Translations under genes and position numbers: made by a program
Part shown: piece after piece, positions 16,572 through 23,986 of the stretch
Numbering within the stretch: the stretch's first letter is position 1
Layout: every line of letters begins with the position of its first letter
Source: Neisseria dentiae
GTDB lineage: Bacteria; Pseudomonadota; Gammaproteobacteria; Burkholderiales; Neisseriaceae
DNA: 64,000 nt
Assembly: GCF_024580525.1 (NCBI RefSeq)
Contig: NZ_JANIKQ010000002.1
Span: 62,001 to 126,000 of the forward strand
Direction: 5' to 3'
Notes under the pieces: generated by a model
What the model was told of the DNA's origin: nothing
Seen by the model: the letters and a program-made list of their open reading frames with translations, nothing else
Database searches by the model: none

Positions 16572-18191
16572 TCACCATGCGCCGCTGCCGAAGCCGCCGT
16601 CCGACCCATGTTTCGGCACCGCCATATATTCCACCGGCGCACTGTTGGCCGTTGCTCCCGACCACAGCATATGCACCGCGTCGGGGCCGTCGTCATGGTC
16701 TGCCTTGGGAAAATGGCGAAACTGTTGGATTAAGGTTTGCTGATTGGCATTAAGCAAAATCAACCCATTGGCCATGTGCGGCTGCAAAGTCTCAATCCGT
16801 AGCAGCTTGTCGGCAATCGGTTTGACCGCCCGCGCCGGCACGGGAATGCCTTTTGCCGCACTTCGTTTTACCAGCTCGTCTTTCAGGAACTCCTGAAACT
16901 GCACCGTTTCCACAAACCACAGCTTGCACTTATATTGCGCGTGCAAGCGGATAACGTCCTCAATAATCAAATCGGGCAAACGCTTCTTAATTTGCGCTTC
17001 CACGATAAACAGCTTGCCGCTGCTTCTTTGATACCCGCCCACGATAATCGCACTCGGGTCGCGGCTGGCCCCCGCTTTGCCGAGCGAAGGGTCGAGCGCG
17101 CCGAAATACACCAAATCGGCGGGCAGCTCCGCCCAAAACTGCATGGATTGGGCAAACGGTGCATCTTCACCGCTCACCGGATCATTCTGATATTCCGAAT
17201 CGAAAGCCGCGTGTCCGTCGCGGGCGCGGATTTTCATCAAGGCCAGCACGCCGCGCGCCGCCCAAGAGGTTTCCGCCCCTCGTTCCATTTCCGCTTTGTT
17301 CGTTTGATAGAACGCATCGGCCACCAACTCACCTTCATTGCGGTACAACTCTTCCCATCTGTCCCACAAATCCATGCGGTCGGGCCATTTCAACATGGCT
17401 TTAAACTTGATGCCTTTCCAAAACGGATTATTGAGCGTTCGGTTCAACACACTGTCGTAATGCAAAATCGTGCCGATATAAATCACATCGTATTTTTGCC
17501 CCACGCCGCCGAGCGGCAGTACGGTTTTCGTCAGCCACGCATTGAGCTTGTCGCGCTGTTCGGGATTTCGGACTTGTTCGTCGTTTTCAATATCGTCCAA
17601 AATAGTCAGGTCGGGGCGGTAAGGACCGTGGCGCAATCCGCGCAGCTTTTTGCCGCTGCCCGCTACCTGCACCTTGATGTCGTTGGCCGTTACGATGGTA
17701 CCTGCCTGCCACACGCGGCCTTGGCCGCAGACATCCGCAAAATCGGTTTTCAGGCGGGGATTAAACTCCAATTCCGCTTTGATGGCTTCAAGCATCGGGT
17801 ATGCTTGGTCTATGCTGTCCATCACAATCACGCAGTAATGCTTGCGTCCCGTTACAATGCACCACAAAGTAAACAACTGCGTAACCTGCGTCGATTTACC
17901 CTCGCCGCGCGGCGCGCCAACCGCTTCGTTCTCGCCTTCCGGGGATTCGACGATTTCCGGTAAACGCCTGAATAAGAAGCGGTGCAGGTCGGATTTTTCA
18001 GGCGAACGGATATAATGCGGGAAGTAGGTGTTGACGAAATACTCGTAACCGCCTACCGGGTCAAATACCTTCGCCCGCCGCTCGGCCACCGCCGTCGGCG
18101 AAGCATCGAAACCGTCTACTTCGGCCTCGATGACTTGACGCAGATTGGCGGCAAGGGCGGACAGGGATTTAAGGAAATCTTTATTTTTCAT
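16572..18191 (-). CDS. Terminase large subunit, Mu gp28-like
   Basis: 539 residues. The ATPase domain has Walker A GAPRGEGKST (about 92-101) and Walker B LTILDDIEND. The nuclease domain shows acidic residues in GALDPSLGK and the C-terminal DHDDGPDAVHM. It packages phage DNA by a headful mechanism from the integrated copy. It is separated from the small subunit gp27 by a plus-strand cargo gene at 18204-18473, whereas in Mu they are adjacent. Confidence 0.95.
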   Translation of the reverse strand: MKNKDFLKSLSALAANLRQVIEAEVDGFDASPTAVAERRAKVFDPVGGYEYFVNTYFPHYIRSPEKSDLHRFLFRRLPEIVESPEGENEAVGAPRGEGKSTQVTQLFTLWCIVTGRKHYCVIVMDSIDQAYPMLEAIKAELEFNPRLKTDFADVCGQGRVWQAGTIVTANDIKVQVAGSGKKLRGLRHGPYRPDLTILDDIENDEQVRNPEQRDKLNAWLTKTVLPLGGVGQKYDVIYIGTILHYDSVLNRTLNNPFWKGIKFKAMLKWPDRMDLWDRWEELYRNEGELVADAFYQTNKAEMERGAETSWAARGVLALMKIRARDGHAAFDSEYQNDPVSGEDAPFAQSMQFWAELPADLVYFGALDPSLGKAGASRDPSAIIVGGYQRSSGKLFIVEAQIKKRLPDLIIEDVIRLHAQYKCKLWFVETVQFQEFLKDELVKRSAAKGIPVPARAVKPIADKLLRIETLQPHMANGLILLNANQQTLIQQFRHFPKADHDDGPDAVHMLWSGATANSAPVEYMAVPKHGSDGGFGSGAW

Positions 18192-18203
18192 AAGGATATT
18201 AAA

Positions 18204-18473
18204 ATGCCGGAAGCATTAAAAGACATTATTTATCAGGTGATTGAAGCCTACTATGAGTTTGAGAAAGAAAATCGTATCAAAATAAATGAACCTTTACATT
18301 ATCCATTTTGTGGTATCGATGTAGCTAATATGCAGCCTAAAATTCTTCACAACCTAGGCATAAGTGCAGGCTATTTAGATATCGAAAATTGCGCTATCGA
18401 GCTTGTCCAAGAAGGAAGAGCTAAATATGTACCAATTTATAATGCTTATACTTCAGTAAAAGCACCCAACTAA
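18204..18473 (+). CDS. Plus-strand AT-rich cargo gene between terminase subunits
   Basis: 89 residues starting MPEALKDIIYQVIEAYYEFE, preceded by AAGGATATTAAA (ribosome binding site at 18192). I do not recognise a family. The protein is small, acidic and Tyr/Ile-rich, with two Cys and no membrane segment or signal peptide. It reads against the late operon, its stop overlaps the gp27 stop by 4 nt, and its codon use is much more AT-rich than its neighbours. This is the profile of a recently acquired moron. Some such genes in Mu-like prophages encode anti-CRISPR or exclusion proteins, but nothing in the sequence shows that here. Confidence 0.75.
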   Translation: MPEALKDIIYQVIEAYYEFEKENRIKINEPLHYPFCGIDVANMQPKILHNLGISAGYLDIENCAIELVQEGRAKYVPIYNAYTSVKAPN

Positions 18474-18976
18474 CCAAACTTCCTCTCCACCTCCACCCCG
18501 AACGGCTCCAACACCTCCACAAAGGCAGCCAAATGTTTGGGGTGTTTTTCTTGCACGAATACCATCAAAAACTGCAACAACTCCAAAGCCGTCGCCAGTT
18601 GCGAGGTTTCTGGCAACACCCGCTTGTTCGCCGCCACCGTTTTGGTAAACGCATCGGCCAAACTCGCCAGCAGCTGCACCCGTTTGCTCGGCGGCAAATC
18701 TTCCACTTCCGCATCCTGCAACATCGTCATCGTCGCCTGATACTGCACCAGAAACGACGTCATCATCGCCCGCGCGATTTCGTCTATGCTGCCGCCGGCC
18801 AGCGTGTGGGCCGCGCGCAGCTTGTTCCAGTCGTCGCCCTGCGCCTTGGCCTCATCGCGCCAGCGGCGGGCGGTGCCGAGCGATACGCCGCATAAAGCCG
18901 CCGCCGTCTCAAGGCTCTGCTCGCCGTTGCAGTAGAGTGCCCGCAGCTTGTCGCGGGTCGCCTTCGGATGCGCCAT
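18470..18976 (-). CDS. Terminase small subunit, Mu gp27-like (DUF1804)
   Basis: 168 residues from MAHPKATRDKLRALYCNGEQ. An N-terminal helix-turn-helix (LETAAALCGVSLGTARRWRD, about residues 21-40) marks the DUF1804 family, the DNA-binding small terminase partner of Mu gp28. The longer open frame upstream (to 19081) reads through the end of the preceding gene and is not the start. Convergent with the plus-strand cargo gene. Confidence 0.88.
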   Translation of the reverse strand: MAHPKATRDKLRALYCNGEQSLETAAALCGVSLGTARRWRDEAKAQGDDWNKLRAAHTLAGGSIDEIARAMMTSFLVQYQATMTMLQDAEVEDLPPSKRVQLLASLADAFTKTVAANKRVLPETSQLATALELLQFLMVFVQEKHPKHLAAFVEVLEPFGVEVERKFG

Positions 18977-18978
18977 CG

Positions 18979-19194
18979 TTACAGCCCCAACTTGGCGCGG
19001 GCAAATGCGATGCCCGTAGCCACAATGCCGCCCGAAATCGCGCCCGCGGCCGCGCCGGTGGTTGCCGACGTGCGGCGGCAATCGGCATGGATTTTCTTGA
19101 TTTCCGCATCCATGCGTTCCTGATTTTGTAACAATTTGTCCTGCTTGCCGTTGATTTCTGCCAACGCTCTTAAAATAGGGTCTTGGTTTTGCAT
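18979..19194 (-). CDS. Small late-operon membrane protein
   Basis: 71 residues. The N-terminal half is a short coiled coil (ALAEINGKQDKLLQNQERMD). The C-terminal half has one Gly/Ala-rich hydrophobic segment (ATTGAAAGAISGGIVATGIA) that may cross the membrane. No family recognised. Its ATG shares a base with the stop of the upstream gene. Position just before terminase resembles that of Mu gp26. Confidence 0.7.
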   Translation of the reverse strand: MQNQDPILRALAEINGKQDKLLQNQERMDAEIKKIHADCRRTSATTGAAAGAISGGIVATGIAFARAKLGL

Positions 19195-19475
19195 TATTTG
19201 TCTGCCTTCCGTTCGATTTTCTGGCCGACTTCTTTCAAATCAGCCTTGATTTCACGCAACAAGTTTAAGATTTCGTTCCTGTTGTCTTTTGCTTCCGCTT
19301 TCGTCTGATAAGATGTTTCTACGCTGTGCAACCTGCCGAGCAGTTCATCACGATCTTTGCGGGCTTCTTTCAGGCCGTCTGAAATGCTTTTTACCCAATA
19401 CCACAATAAAGCAATCAGAAACGACACCAACGTGCCGAACACATATTCCACGGTAATCGGTGTATCTCCGTTCAT
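19194..19475 (-). CDS. Membrane-anchored coiled-coil protein (DUF2730-like, Mu gp25 position)
   Basis: 93 residues. One N-terminal membrane segment (VFGTLVSFLIALLWYWV, about 12-28) is followed by a long charged coiled coil to the C-terminus. This design and position match the DUF2730 proteins of Mu relatives, function unknown. The start overlaps the upstream stop by 4 nt. Confidence 0.7.
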   Translation of the reverse strand: MNGDTPITVEYVFGTLVSFLIALLWYWVKSISDGLKEARKDRDELLGRLHSVETSYQTKAEAKDNRNEILNLLREIKADLKEVGQKIERKADK

Positions 19476-19816
19476 AACACGTCTCCGAACACCACCCGGC
19501 AGGCCGCAATACCATAGGGCAGGCGGTCGGATTCGACAGTCAGCGCATCCCCATCGGCTTCCACCTCGAATTTTTCCTTCAGCGCCTGTTTGACCGCAGT
19601 GAATTGATGCTCGAAGGCTACATAGCCCAAATCTACGATAAACGTAACTTCAAACCGCGCATCCATCCGCATCACATAGCCCCACATCGTGCGGCTTAAA
19701 GTTTCGGCCACCGCCGCGATGAACGGCTCTTGCTCGTTGGCCTTTTGCAGCCCGATTTGCAAACCCGCTTGGCGCACCGCCAACTGACGTTCAATTAATT
19801 CACGGTATACGGTCAT
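19472..19816 (-). CDS. Phage protein of unknown function
   Basis: 114 residues starting MTVYRELIERQLAVRQAGLQ. Predicted alpha/beta with no signal peptide or membrane segment, and no family recognised. It overlaps both neighbours by 4 nt (ATGA), so it belongs to the late operon and is real by context. Confidence 0.7.
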   Translation of the reverse strand: MTVYRELIERQLAVRQAGLQIGLQKANEQEPFIAAVAETLSRTMWGYVMRMDARFEVTFIVDLGYVAFEHQFTAVKQALKEKFEVEADGDALTVESDRLPYGIAACRVVFGDVL

Positions 19817-20031
19817 TCTTTGATACCCATTAAATATTTTATCCGCTTGTACAATTTATTAACCAATGAAATATTTACAAATGTACAAACCTTTGCTATA
19901 ACTTCACCGTCATACTGCGCATTTTCCCGGGCCGCCCGAAATTTTGCCCGGGCTTCTTCGGGGCTGTCCGCCCAAATGCTCAATGACCAGGACTTGCCGT
20001 TAAAGCGGTAAGAAAACGTGTACTCATTCAT
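19813..20031 (-). CDS. Small phage protein of unknown function
   Basis: 72 residues from MNEYTFSYRFNGKSWSLSIW. I chose this ATG rather than the longer open frame (to 20160), which runs back through the plus-strand DUF1508 gene. The beta-rich N-terminus with ADSPEEARAKFRAA resembles small host-nuclease-inhibitor or accessory proteins, but I cannot name it. The C-terminus is basic. Its start codon lies 12 bases from the divergent DUF1508 start. Confidence 0.65.
   Translation of the reverse strand: MNEYTFSYRFNGKSWSLSIWADSPEEARAKFRAARENAQYDGEVIAKVCTFVNISLVNKLYKRIKYLMGIKE
19874..19902 (+). promoter_or_regulatory. Candidate promoter for the DUF1508 gene
   Basis: TTTACA (19874-19879), a 17-nt spacer and TATAAC (19897-19902) on the plus strand. 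It lies inside the minus-strand 72-residue gene and would give a leader of about 135 nt before the DUF1508 ATG. Such a well-spaced match is unusual in this otherwise GC-rich operon. Confidence 0.5.
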
Positions 20032-20043
20032 AGGAGAAACCTT

Positions 20044-20214
20044 ATGTATTTTGAAATCTATAAAGACGCAAAAGGCGAATACCGTTGGCGTTTGAAAGCA
20101 GCCAACCATGAAATCATCGCTCAGGGCGAAGGCTACACCAGCAAGCAAAACTGCCAGCACGCAGTCGATTTGCTGAAAAGCACCACCGCCGCCACCCCTG
20201 TAAAAGAGGTATAA
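20044..20214 (+). CDS. DUF1508 (YegP-like) protein, plus-strand cargo
   Basis: 56 residues, MYFEIYKDAKGEYRWRLKAA and then NHEIIAQGEGYTSKQNCQHA, the classic single DUF1508 repeat (F-x-I-Y-K-D-x-x-G-E-x-R-W-R-L). A strong ribosome binding site AGGAGAAACC precedes the ATG, and a rho-independent terminator follows 18 nt after the stop. The function of the family is unknown. It is a self-contained unit opposite to the late operon, so it is most likely a moron. The family also exists on Neisseria chromosomes, which could be the source. Confidence 0.85.
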   Translation: MYFEIYKDAKGEYRWRLKAANHEIIAQGEGYTSKQNCQHAVDLLKSTTAATPVKEV

Positions 20215-20232
20215 AATCCGCTTTCACCCTCA

Positions 20233-20258
20233 GCCCGCGCCCTACGCGGGCTTTTTTT
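20233..20258 (+). terminator. Rho-independent terminator after the DUF1508 gene
   Basis: GCCCGCG-CCCTA-CGCGGGC followed by seven T on the plus strand. The orientation fits the plus-strand gene only; on the minus strand there is no T-run. Confidence 0.9.
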
Positions 20259-20259
20259 G

Positions 20260-20568
20260 TCAGTCGCCGACTTTGCGGGAGTGGTTGTCCGACCAATCGC
20301 GCCATGCCGCGTTTTGATTTTCAAGTTCGGCAACATAGCCACCAAACTCCACAGCGTGTTCAAGCAAAGCGCGGGTACTGCCGCTTTCCGGAGGAGTAGG
20401 GCGTACCGGCGGTACCATCAAGGCCGCAGGTGGCGCGGGCATAACCGGTACCTCGACCGTTTTAATCGGCACCGTATCCGAGGGCTTGGCGGTATTGGCG
20501 CAGCCCGTGAGCGCCCAAGCCGTCAATACAAGCATTGCCGGCAATGCTTTTATCCTGTTCGATTGCAT
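20260..20568 (-). CDS. Outer-membrane spanin (Rz1-like lipoprotein)
   Basis: 102 residues. A signal peptide with lipobox LTGC (about residues 20-23) gives a mature protein rich in proline (VPVMPAPPAALMVPPVRPTPP), as in Rz1 spanins. The first 107 nt lie inside the Rz gene in another frame, the typical nested Rz/Rz1 arrangement. With Rz it would fuse the inner and outer membranes as the last lysis step. It is longer than lambda Rz1 (60 residues), and its C-terminal 50 residues are helical. Confidence 0.8.
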   Translation of the reverse strand: MQSNRIKALPAMLVLTAWALTGCANTAKPSDTVPIKTVEVPVMPAPPAALMVPPVRPTPPESGSTRALLEHAVEFGGYVAELENQNAAWRDWSDNHSRKVGD

Positions 20569-20878
20569 GGTGAATCCCTTTCCTGTATTGCTGTTTCAGA
20601 CGGCCTATTTCAGCATTGGCTGCCGCCAGCTTAATGCCTGCCTGTTTCGTTTTTTCCACCTGCTCCTGCTGCCGCGCATTGGCCCGTTCCAATTCCGCGG
20701 CAAATGCCCGGCTGGATGCCAAGAGCGCGGCGGATTTTTCTTTTTCCGCTTGTTCGATAATGACCTGCTGTTCGTTATAGGCCGTCTGAAAGCCCGCACG
20801 GTAGGCCAACCCCAACGCCGCCGCCAGCAGCAATGCCGCGACCAAATGGGGCAGGTATTTAATCAGTTTCACGGGCAT
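20462..20878 (-). CDS. Inner-membrane spanin (Rz-like)
   Basis: 138 residues. One N-terminal membrane anchor (LPHLVAALLLAAALGLAYRAG, about 8-28) is followed by a long periplasmic coiled coil (IIEQAEKEKSAALLASSRAF onward). This matches inner-membrane spanins. It is partly overlapped by the Rz1-like gene and lies just after the holin candidate and amidase, completing a lysis module. Confidence 0.8.
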   Translation of the reverse strand: MPVKLIKYLPHLVAALLLAAALGLAYRAGFQTAYNEQQVIIEQAEKEKSAALLASSRAFAAELERANARQQEQVEKTKQAGIKLAAANAEIGRLKQQYRKGIHHAIEQDKSIAGNACIDGLGAHGLRQYRQALGYGAD

Positions 20879-21116
20879 GGTCGCTCTCCAATTCTTGCCG
20901 CTTCACGCTGACAAACGAGCGCGCCACAGCATAGCCGCCGACGATTCCCAAATACACCGCCCAAATCTCTGCCGACGGGTCAGGCAGCATCACAAATTTA
21001 AACGTCCCCGCCGCGCAGGCGATGTTCGCCCACAGCTTCGAATGCGACACATTGCCCGTCGCGGGGTTTTTGAAAATATCAAAGATACGCATCTTAATAT
21101 CCATCCCAGCCGTCAT
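20859..21116 (-). CDS. Small two-helix membrane protein, holin candidate (DUF2644-like)
   Basis: Up to 85 residues. Starts at 21116, 21104 (MDIKM) or 21092 (MRIFDIF) are all possible. The sequence IFKNPATGNVSHSKLWANIA, followed by two hydrophobic segments, matches small DUF2644 proteins in Mu-like prophages of Haemophilus and Neisseria. The position between endolysin and spanins, with two membrane segments, suggests the holin. No direct proof. Confidence 0.65.
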   Translation of the reverse strand: MTAGMDIKMRIFDIFKNPATGNVSHSKLWANIACAAGTFKFVMLPDPSAEIWAVYLGIVGGYAVARSFVSVKRQELESDHARETD

Positions 21117-21133
21117 TCATATTTCTTACCTCG

Positions 21134-21322
21134 TCATTTTTTTCCTGCTTTACGCTTACGCGCAGCCCGTTTGGCTGCGGCCACGCCTGACTTACCTGTG
21201 CGCACACTCGAATGTTGGCGCACTTGATACGCAGGGGTAGGCGTAATCTGAAATTCTGATATTGCAGGACGACGCATACCGGATACCGCAGCAATCGCCA
21301 ACGCAATCAAACCTTTTTTCAT
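21134..21322 (-). CDS. Small basic protein after the endolysin gene
   Basis: 62 residues from MKKGLIALAIAAVSGMRRPA. The ATG overlaps the amidase stop by 4 nt. The N-terminus is hydrophobic, possibly a signal sequence, and the C-terminus is a run of basic residues (AAKRAARKRKAGKK). No family recognised. Coupling to the amidase suggests a lysis accessory role. Confidence 0.6.
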   Translation of the reverse strand: MKKGLIALAIAAVSGMRRPAISEFQITPTPAYQVRQHSSVRTGKSGVAAAKRAARKRKAGKK

Positions 21323-21864
21323 ACCCGTGCTGCTCCCACTTCCATCGCAATGGCCGTCGCAATCGCGCGGCAAATAGCCCACTTGCGTTCCTTAAAGAAC
21401 TTGAGGTCGGCATCATTGCTGATAAAAAACGGCTCGAACACAATGCCGCCCGCCTGCGCATAAGCCAAACGGCTGTGCTGACCCGCATTGTCCGGTTTAA
21501 ACCCGCCGTCGCCGCGCAGCTTCCAGCCGGTCGCATCGGCCACGGCACGGCTCAACACCTGACACCAACGCTTGTTTTTCGGCGTACTCAATGCCTCGAC
21601 GCCCGTTGCCGCTTTGCTGGCGGCAGCGTTGGTGTGGAACTCAACCGCCACATCCGAGCCGCGAATCAGTTTGACCGCCTCACGCAGCGGCATATTGCCT
21701 TTGCCTGTGCCGTCGGTTTTAACCGTCAAGCCGTAGTCATCGCGCAAAATAGATGCCACGATATTGCGCATATCCTGCGCCAAGTCCGCCTCGCGGTCGC
21801 TGCCGTTCACCGCACCCGGATCGGTGTTGCTGTGGCCTGCGGTCAGCACAATAATCTTGCTCAT
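21319..21864 (-). CDS. Endolysin, N-acetylmuramoyl-L-alanine amidase (Amidase_3)
   Basis: 181 residues. Zinc ligands of the Amidase_3 fold are visible: His11 (TAGHSNTDPGA), Glu25 (DREADLA) and His77 (VEFHTN), with the catalytic Glu144 (VFEPFF). It cleaves the amide bond between muramic acid and the peptide stem. There is no signal peptide, so a holin is needed for release. It heads the lysis block of the late operon. Confidence 0.92.
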   Translation of the reverse strand: MSKIIVLTAGHSNTDPGAVNGSDREADLAQDMRNIVASILRDDYGLTVKTDGTGKGNMPLREAVKLIRGSDVAVEFHTNAAASKAATGVEALSTPKNKRWCQVLSRAVADATGWKLRGDGGFKPDNAGQHSRLAYAQAGGIVFEPFFISNDADLKFFKERKWAICRAIATAIAMEVGAARV

Positions 21865-21951
21865 AGATTCGTCCTGCTTAGTCTGTTATCGAGCCTTGAT
21901 TATCCCGTCCGCTTATTTTGCACCGCGCCTGCCCCATGTCAGACAGGCAGC

Positions 21952-21985
21952 AAAAAGCCCGAGGGCTTTTGCTCTCGGGCTGGGT
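21952..21985 (-). terminator. Rho-independent terminator after the lipoprotein gene
   Basis: On the minus strand GCCCGAG-AGCAAAAGC-CCTCGGGC is followed by TTTTTGCT. It separates the lipoprotein gene from the lysis genes. Confidence 0.85.
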
Positions 21986-21995
21986 TTCAGACGGC

Positions 21996-22637
21996 CTATT
22001 TTACTTCCATCGGGCAGGTGTAGGTATCAAATTCTTCATCTCCGGCCAATACCGGCAAACAATTATTCAACGGCAGCTTGATACCTTTACGCGCATACAC
22101 TGTCGCTTGGGCGGCTGGCGGGGTGCGGATTTGCCCTTGGCAGGCAGCTATGTTGTCCGTGTATTGTTGACGGTAATTTTCGGTCAGCGCATCCTTCCTC
22201 TGCCGGGCGAAAAAATAATCGTAAGCCGCATTGGCCGCAGCGGTACATTGATAAAGCCCCGCTTTATCCGCAAGAAAAGGGCCGCCGAAAGATTCCTCGG
22301 CAGATTTTGCCACCACCGCAAAAGCCGCATTGAATTCTTTGATTTTGGCTGCATCGCCGGGCAAAACCCATACACGGCTTTCCTTGTCGGCCTGCGCCAA
22401 TAAAGACAGCAGCTTTTGAGCGCGCTCTTTCAAATTGGCGTGCAGACGGATTTGTTCCAAATTGTTTTCTCCGATGAAATATTCTTCATCGGCCAAACGT
22501 GCGGCAATCTGCTTTTGCTGATTCTGATATTGCTGCGCCCGATTATCGGTTTGACTTTCGCCGGCAGCAGGCTTGTTTTCTTGTCCGCCGCAAGCCGCAA
22601 GCATTGCGGCCAACATCAGAACATAAAACGTCTTCAT
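21996..22637 (-). CDS. Phage-encoded lipoprotein (moron candidate)
   Basis: 213 residues from MKTFYVLMLAAMLAACGGQE. The signal peptide ends in a lipobox (LAAC), so mature Cys16 is lipidated. The mature part is helical and Gln/Ala-rich with several Cys (LYQCTAA, AACQGQI, NNCLPV, YTCPME). No family recognised. It sits between two terminators, a self-contained unit between Mor and the endolysin. Mu has no such gene here. An envelope lipoprotein of this kind may alter the lysogen surface or exclude other phages (inference). Confidence 0.75.
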   Translation of the reverse strand: MKTFYVLMLAAMLAACGGQENKPAAGESQTDNRAQQYQNQQKQIAARLADEEYFIGENNLEQIRLHANLKERAQKLLSLLAQADKESRVWVLPGDAAKIKEFNAAFAVVAKSAEESFGGPFLADKAGLYQCTAAANAAYDYFFARQRKDALTENYRQQYTDNIAACQGQIRTPPAAQATVYARKGIKLPLNNCLPVLAGDEEFDTYTCPMEVK

Positions 22638-22650
22638 CTTGATTTCCCAT

Positions 22651-22679
22651 AAAAAATGCCGTGTTATCCCCACGGCATT
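22651..22679 (-). terminator. Terminator of the early transcript, with a -10 box at its edge
   Basis: AATGCCGTG-GGGATAA-CACGGCATT followed by TTTT on the minus strand, right after the mor stop. A TATAAT (22682-22677) overlaps its upstream arm and has no good -35. A start from this box, about 22670, would begin inside the hairpin and escape it. That is what a Mor-activated middle promoter could look like (inference). Confidence 0.75.
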
Positions 22680-22684
22680 ATAAT

Positions 22685-23131
22685 TTAAAACAACCCGCCT
22701 TGCTCACACTCATTATCCGGCTTCTTCAGAATCCGCCAGATATGGCGGTCGGTCAGCGCGTGCGCCAAAGCCAAATCGTTCACTGCCTCATAAGCTGGTA
22801 CGCCTTTACCCGTCTGCGCGTCGAAGCGGCGGCGGATATGGCGGTCGCGCAATTCCAGCAAAGCCTGTTCGCATTTCGGGATAAACAGATCGCAGGGGGC
22901 CAGTGCTTCCACCATTTTTTCCATCGCCGCACCGCCGACGATTTCCTCCAAATAAGCCAGCCGCGATTCGCTGCCTTTGGTGCGTCCCTGCCGCAACGGG
23001 TAGGTCGTGCCGCCTAAGTTTTTCACCAGCTCCACCGTTTCTGTCAGCCCGATGATCGTAATCAATGCCAGCACACTTTCGGGCAGCAGGTGGCGCACCG
23101 CCTCAAAATCTTCTTCATCCACCCTGATCAT
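22685..23131 (-). CDS. mor: Mor family transcription activator
   Basis: 148 residues. The middle has the dimerisation region, and the C-terminal helix-turn-helix LALAHALTDRHIWRILKK is the Mor/C DNA-binding motif. In Mu, Mor is the last early gene and activates the middle promoter. Here it overlaps gp16 by 4 nt and is followed directly by a terminator, so it also closes the early operon. No second activator (C) is seen, so Mor may drive late transcription alone, as proposed for simpler Mu relatives. Confidence 0.9.
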   Translation of the reverse strand: MIRVDEEDFEAVRHLLPESVLALITIIGLTETVELVKNLGGTTYPLRQGRTKGSESRLAYLEEIVGGAAMEKMVEALAPCDLFIPKCEQALLELRDRHIRRRFDAQTGKGVPAYEAVNDLALAHALTDRHIWRILKKPDNECEQGGLF

Positions 23132-23562
23132 TGCTCTGCCGCCTTTTTCGCTTTGTTGATATGGATTTGCAGCGCCTGCACCAGTTTGTATAGCTGCTCG
23201 GGTGTCAAAAATCGTACCAAATCCTTGCCGAACATCCTTTTGGCCATCCCGTCGGCGTATTGCCAGCTTTTATCGCCCACCGTCAACAGCGCTTCCAGCT
23301 TGTTCAGCAGGGCTTCGCGGTCGGGTGTCAAATGCGGGCGGATACCTTTGCCCTTCGGTGCGGTCTGCTTAAAGCCCATCCGCTTCATTTCCGCCGCCAC
23401 CGCCTGCAATTCGGCCAGATTCATTTGCGTGCAGGATGTTTTGCCGCACACACGCGCCAGCATCGCACGGTAAACATCATCTTCCATAGCAAGCTGGTTT
23501 TGCGCGATTTTGATTTTCGCAATCAGCCCCTTGCGTTTGTACTGTTCGTTTGTGTTCATCAT
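23128..23562 (-). CDS. Mu gp16/GemA-like regulatory protein (DUF1018)
   Basis: 144 residues from the ATG pair at 23562 (MMNTNEQYKRKGLIAKIKIA), preceded by GAGGAAAACC. The KRKGLIAKIKIAQNQLAMED opening and MGFKQTAPKGKG are typical of DUF1018. In Mu, gp16/GemA affects host DNA topology and gene expression. Overlaps mor by 4 nt. Confidence 0.88.
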   Translation of the reverse strand: MMNTNEQYKRKGLIAKIKIAQNQLAMEDDVYRAMLARVCGKTSCTQMNLAELQAVAAEMKRMGFKQTAPKGKGIRPHLTPDREALLNKLEALLTVGDKSWQYADGMAKRMFGKDLVRFLTPEQLYKLVQALQIHINKAKKAAEQ

Positions 23563-23637
23563 GGTTTTCCTCGTCGCTAAAACTTCAAACTGAAGCGGAC
23601 TTTTCAAAAATCCGCTTGGATTTGGGGTTTCAGACGT

Positions 23638-23913
23638 TTAACCGTTTACCGCATCTTTTAACGCCTTGCCCGGGCGGAACTTGGGTGTTTTGCGCGCCGC
23701 GATGGTCAGCGGTTCGCCCGTTTTCGGATTGCGTCCCTGACACTCGGCGGATTGGGCGGCGTGGAACGTGCCGAAGCCGACCAGCGTAACGTCGTTTCCG
23801 TCTTTCAGTTCTTGCGTTACCACGCTGACAAACGCATTGACAAACTCCGCCGCAGCGCGTTTGCTCAATTCCGCCTCGTCGGCGATGGCTTGGATTAATT
23901 CGGATTTATTCAC
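23638..23913 (-). CDS. HU-family nucleoid protein carried by the phage
   Basis: 91 residues: MNKSELIQAIADEAELSKRA, the core VTLVGFGTFHAA, and the flexible arm with GRNPKTGEPL and the tip proline. All the hallmarks of HU are present. HU bends DNA, and Mu transposition needs it to bend the left end. A phage copy between early genes may supply the transposase with its own cofactor. It could equally be captured host hupB. Confidence 0.93.
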   Translation of the reverse strand: MNKSELIQAIADEAELSKRAAAEFVNAFVSVVTQELKDGNDVTLVGFGTFHAAQSAECQGRNPKTGEPLTIAARKTPKFRPGKALKDAVNG

Positions 23914-23986
23914 TTTTTGACTCCTATTTAGATTTAAATGCGGCAGACCGTGCCGCGCGGGTTATGGATTTGCAGTCTCAGACGGC

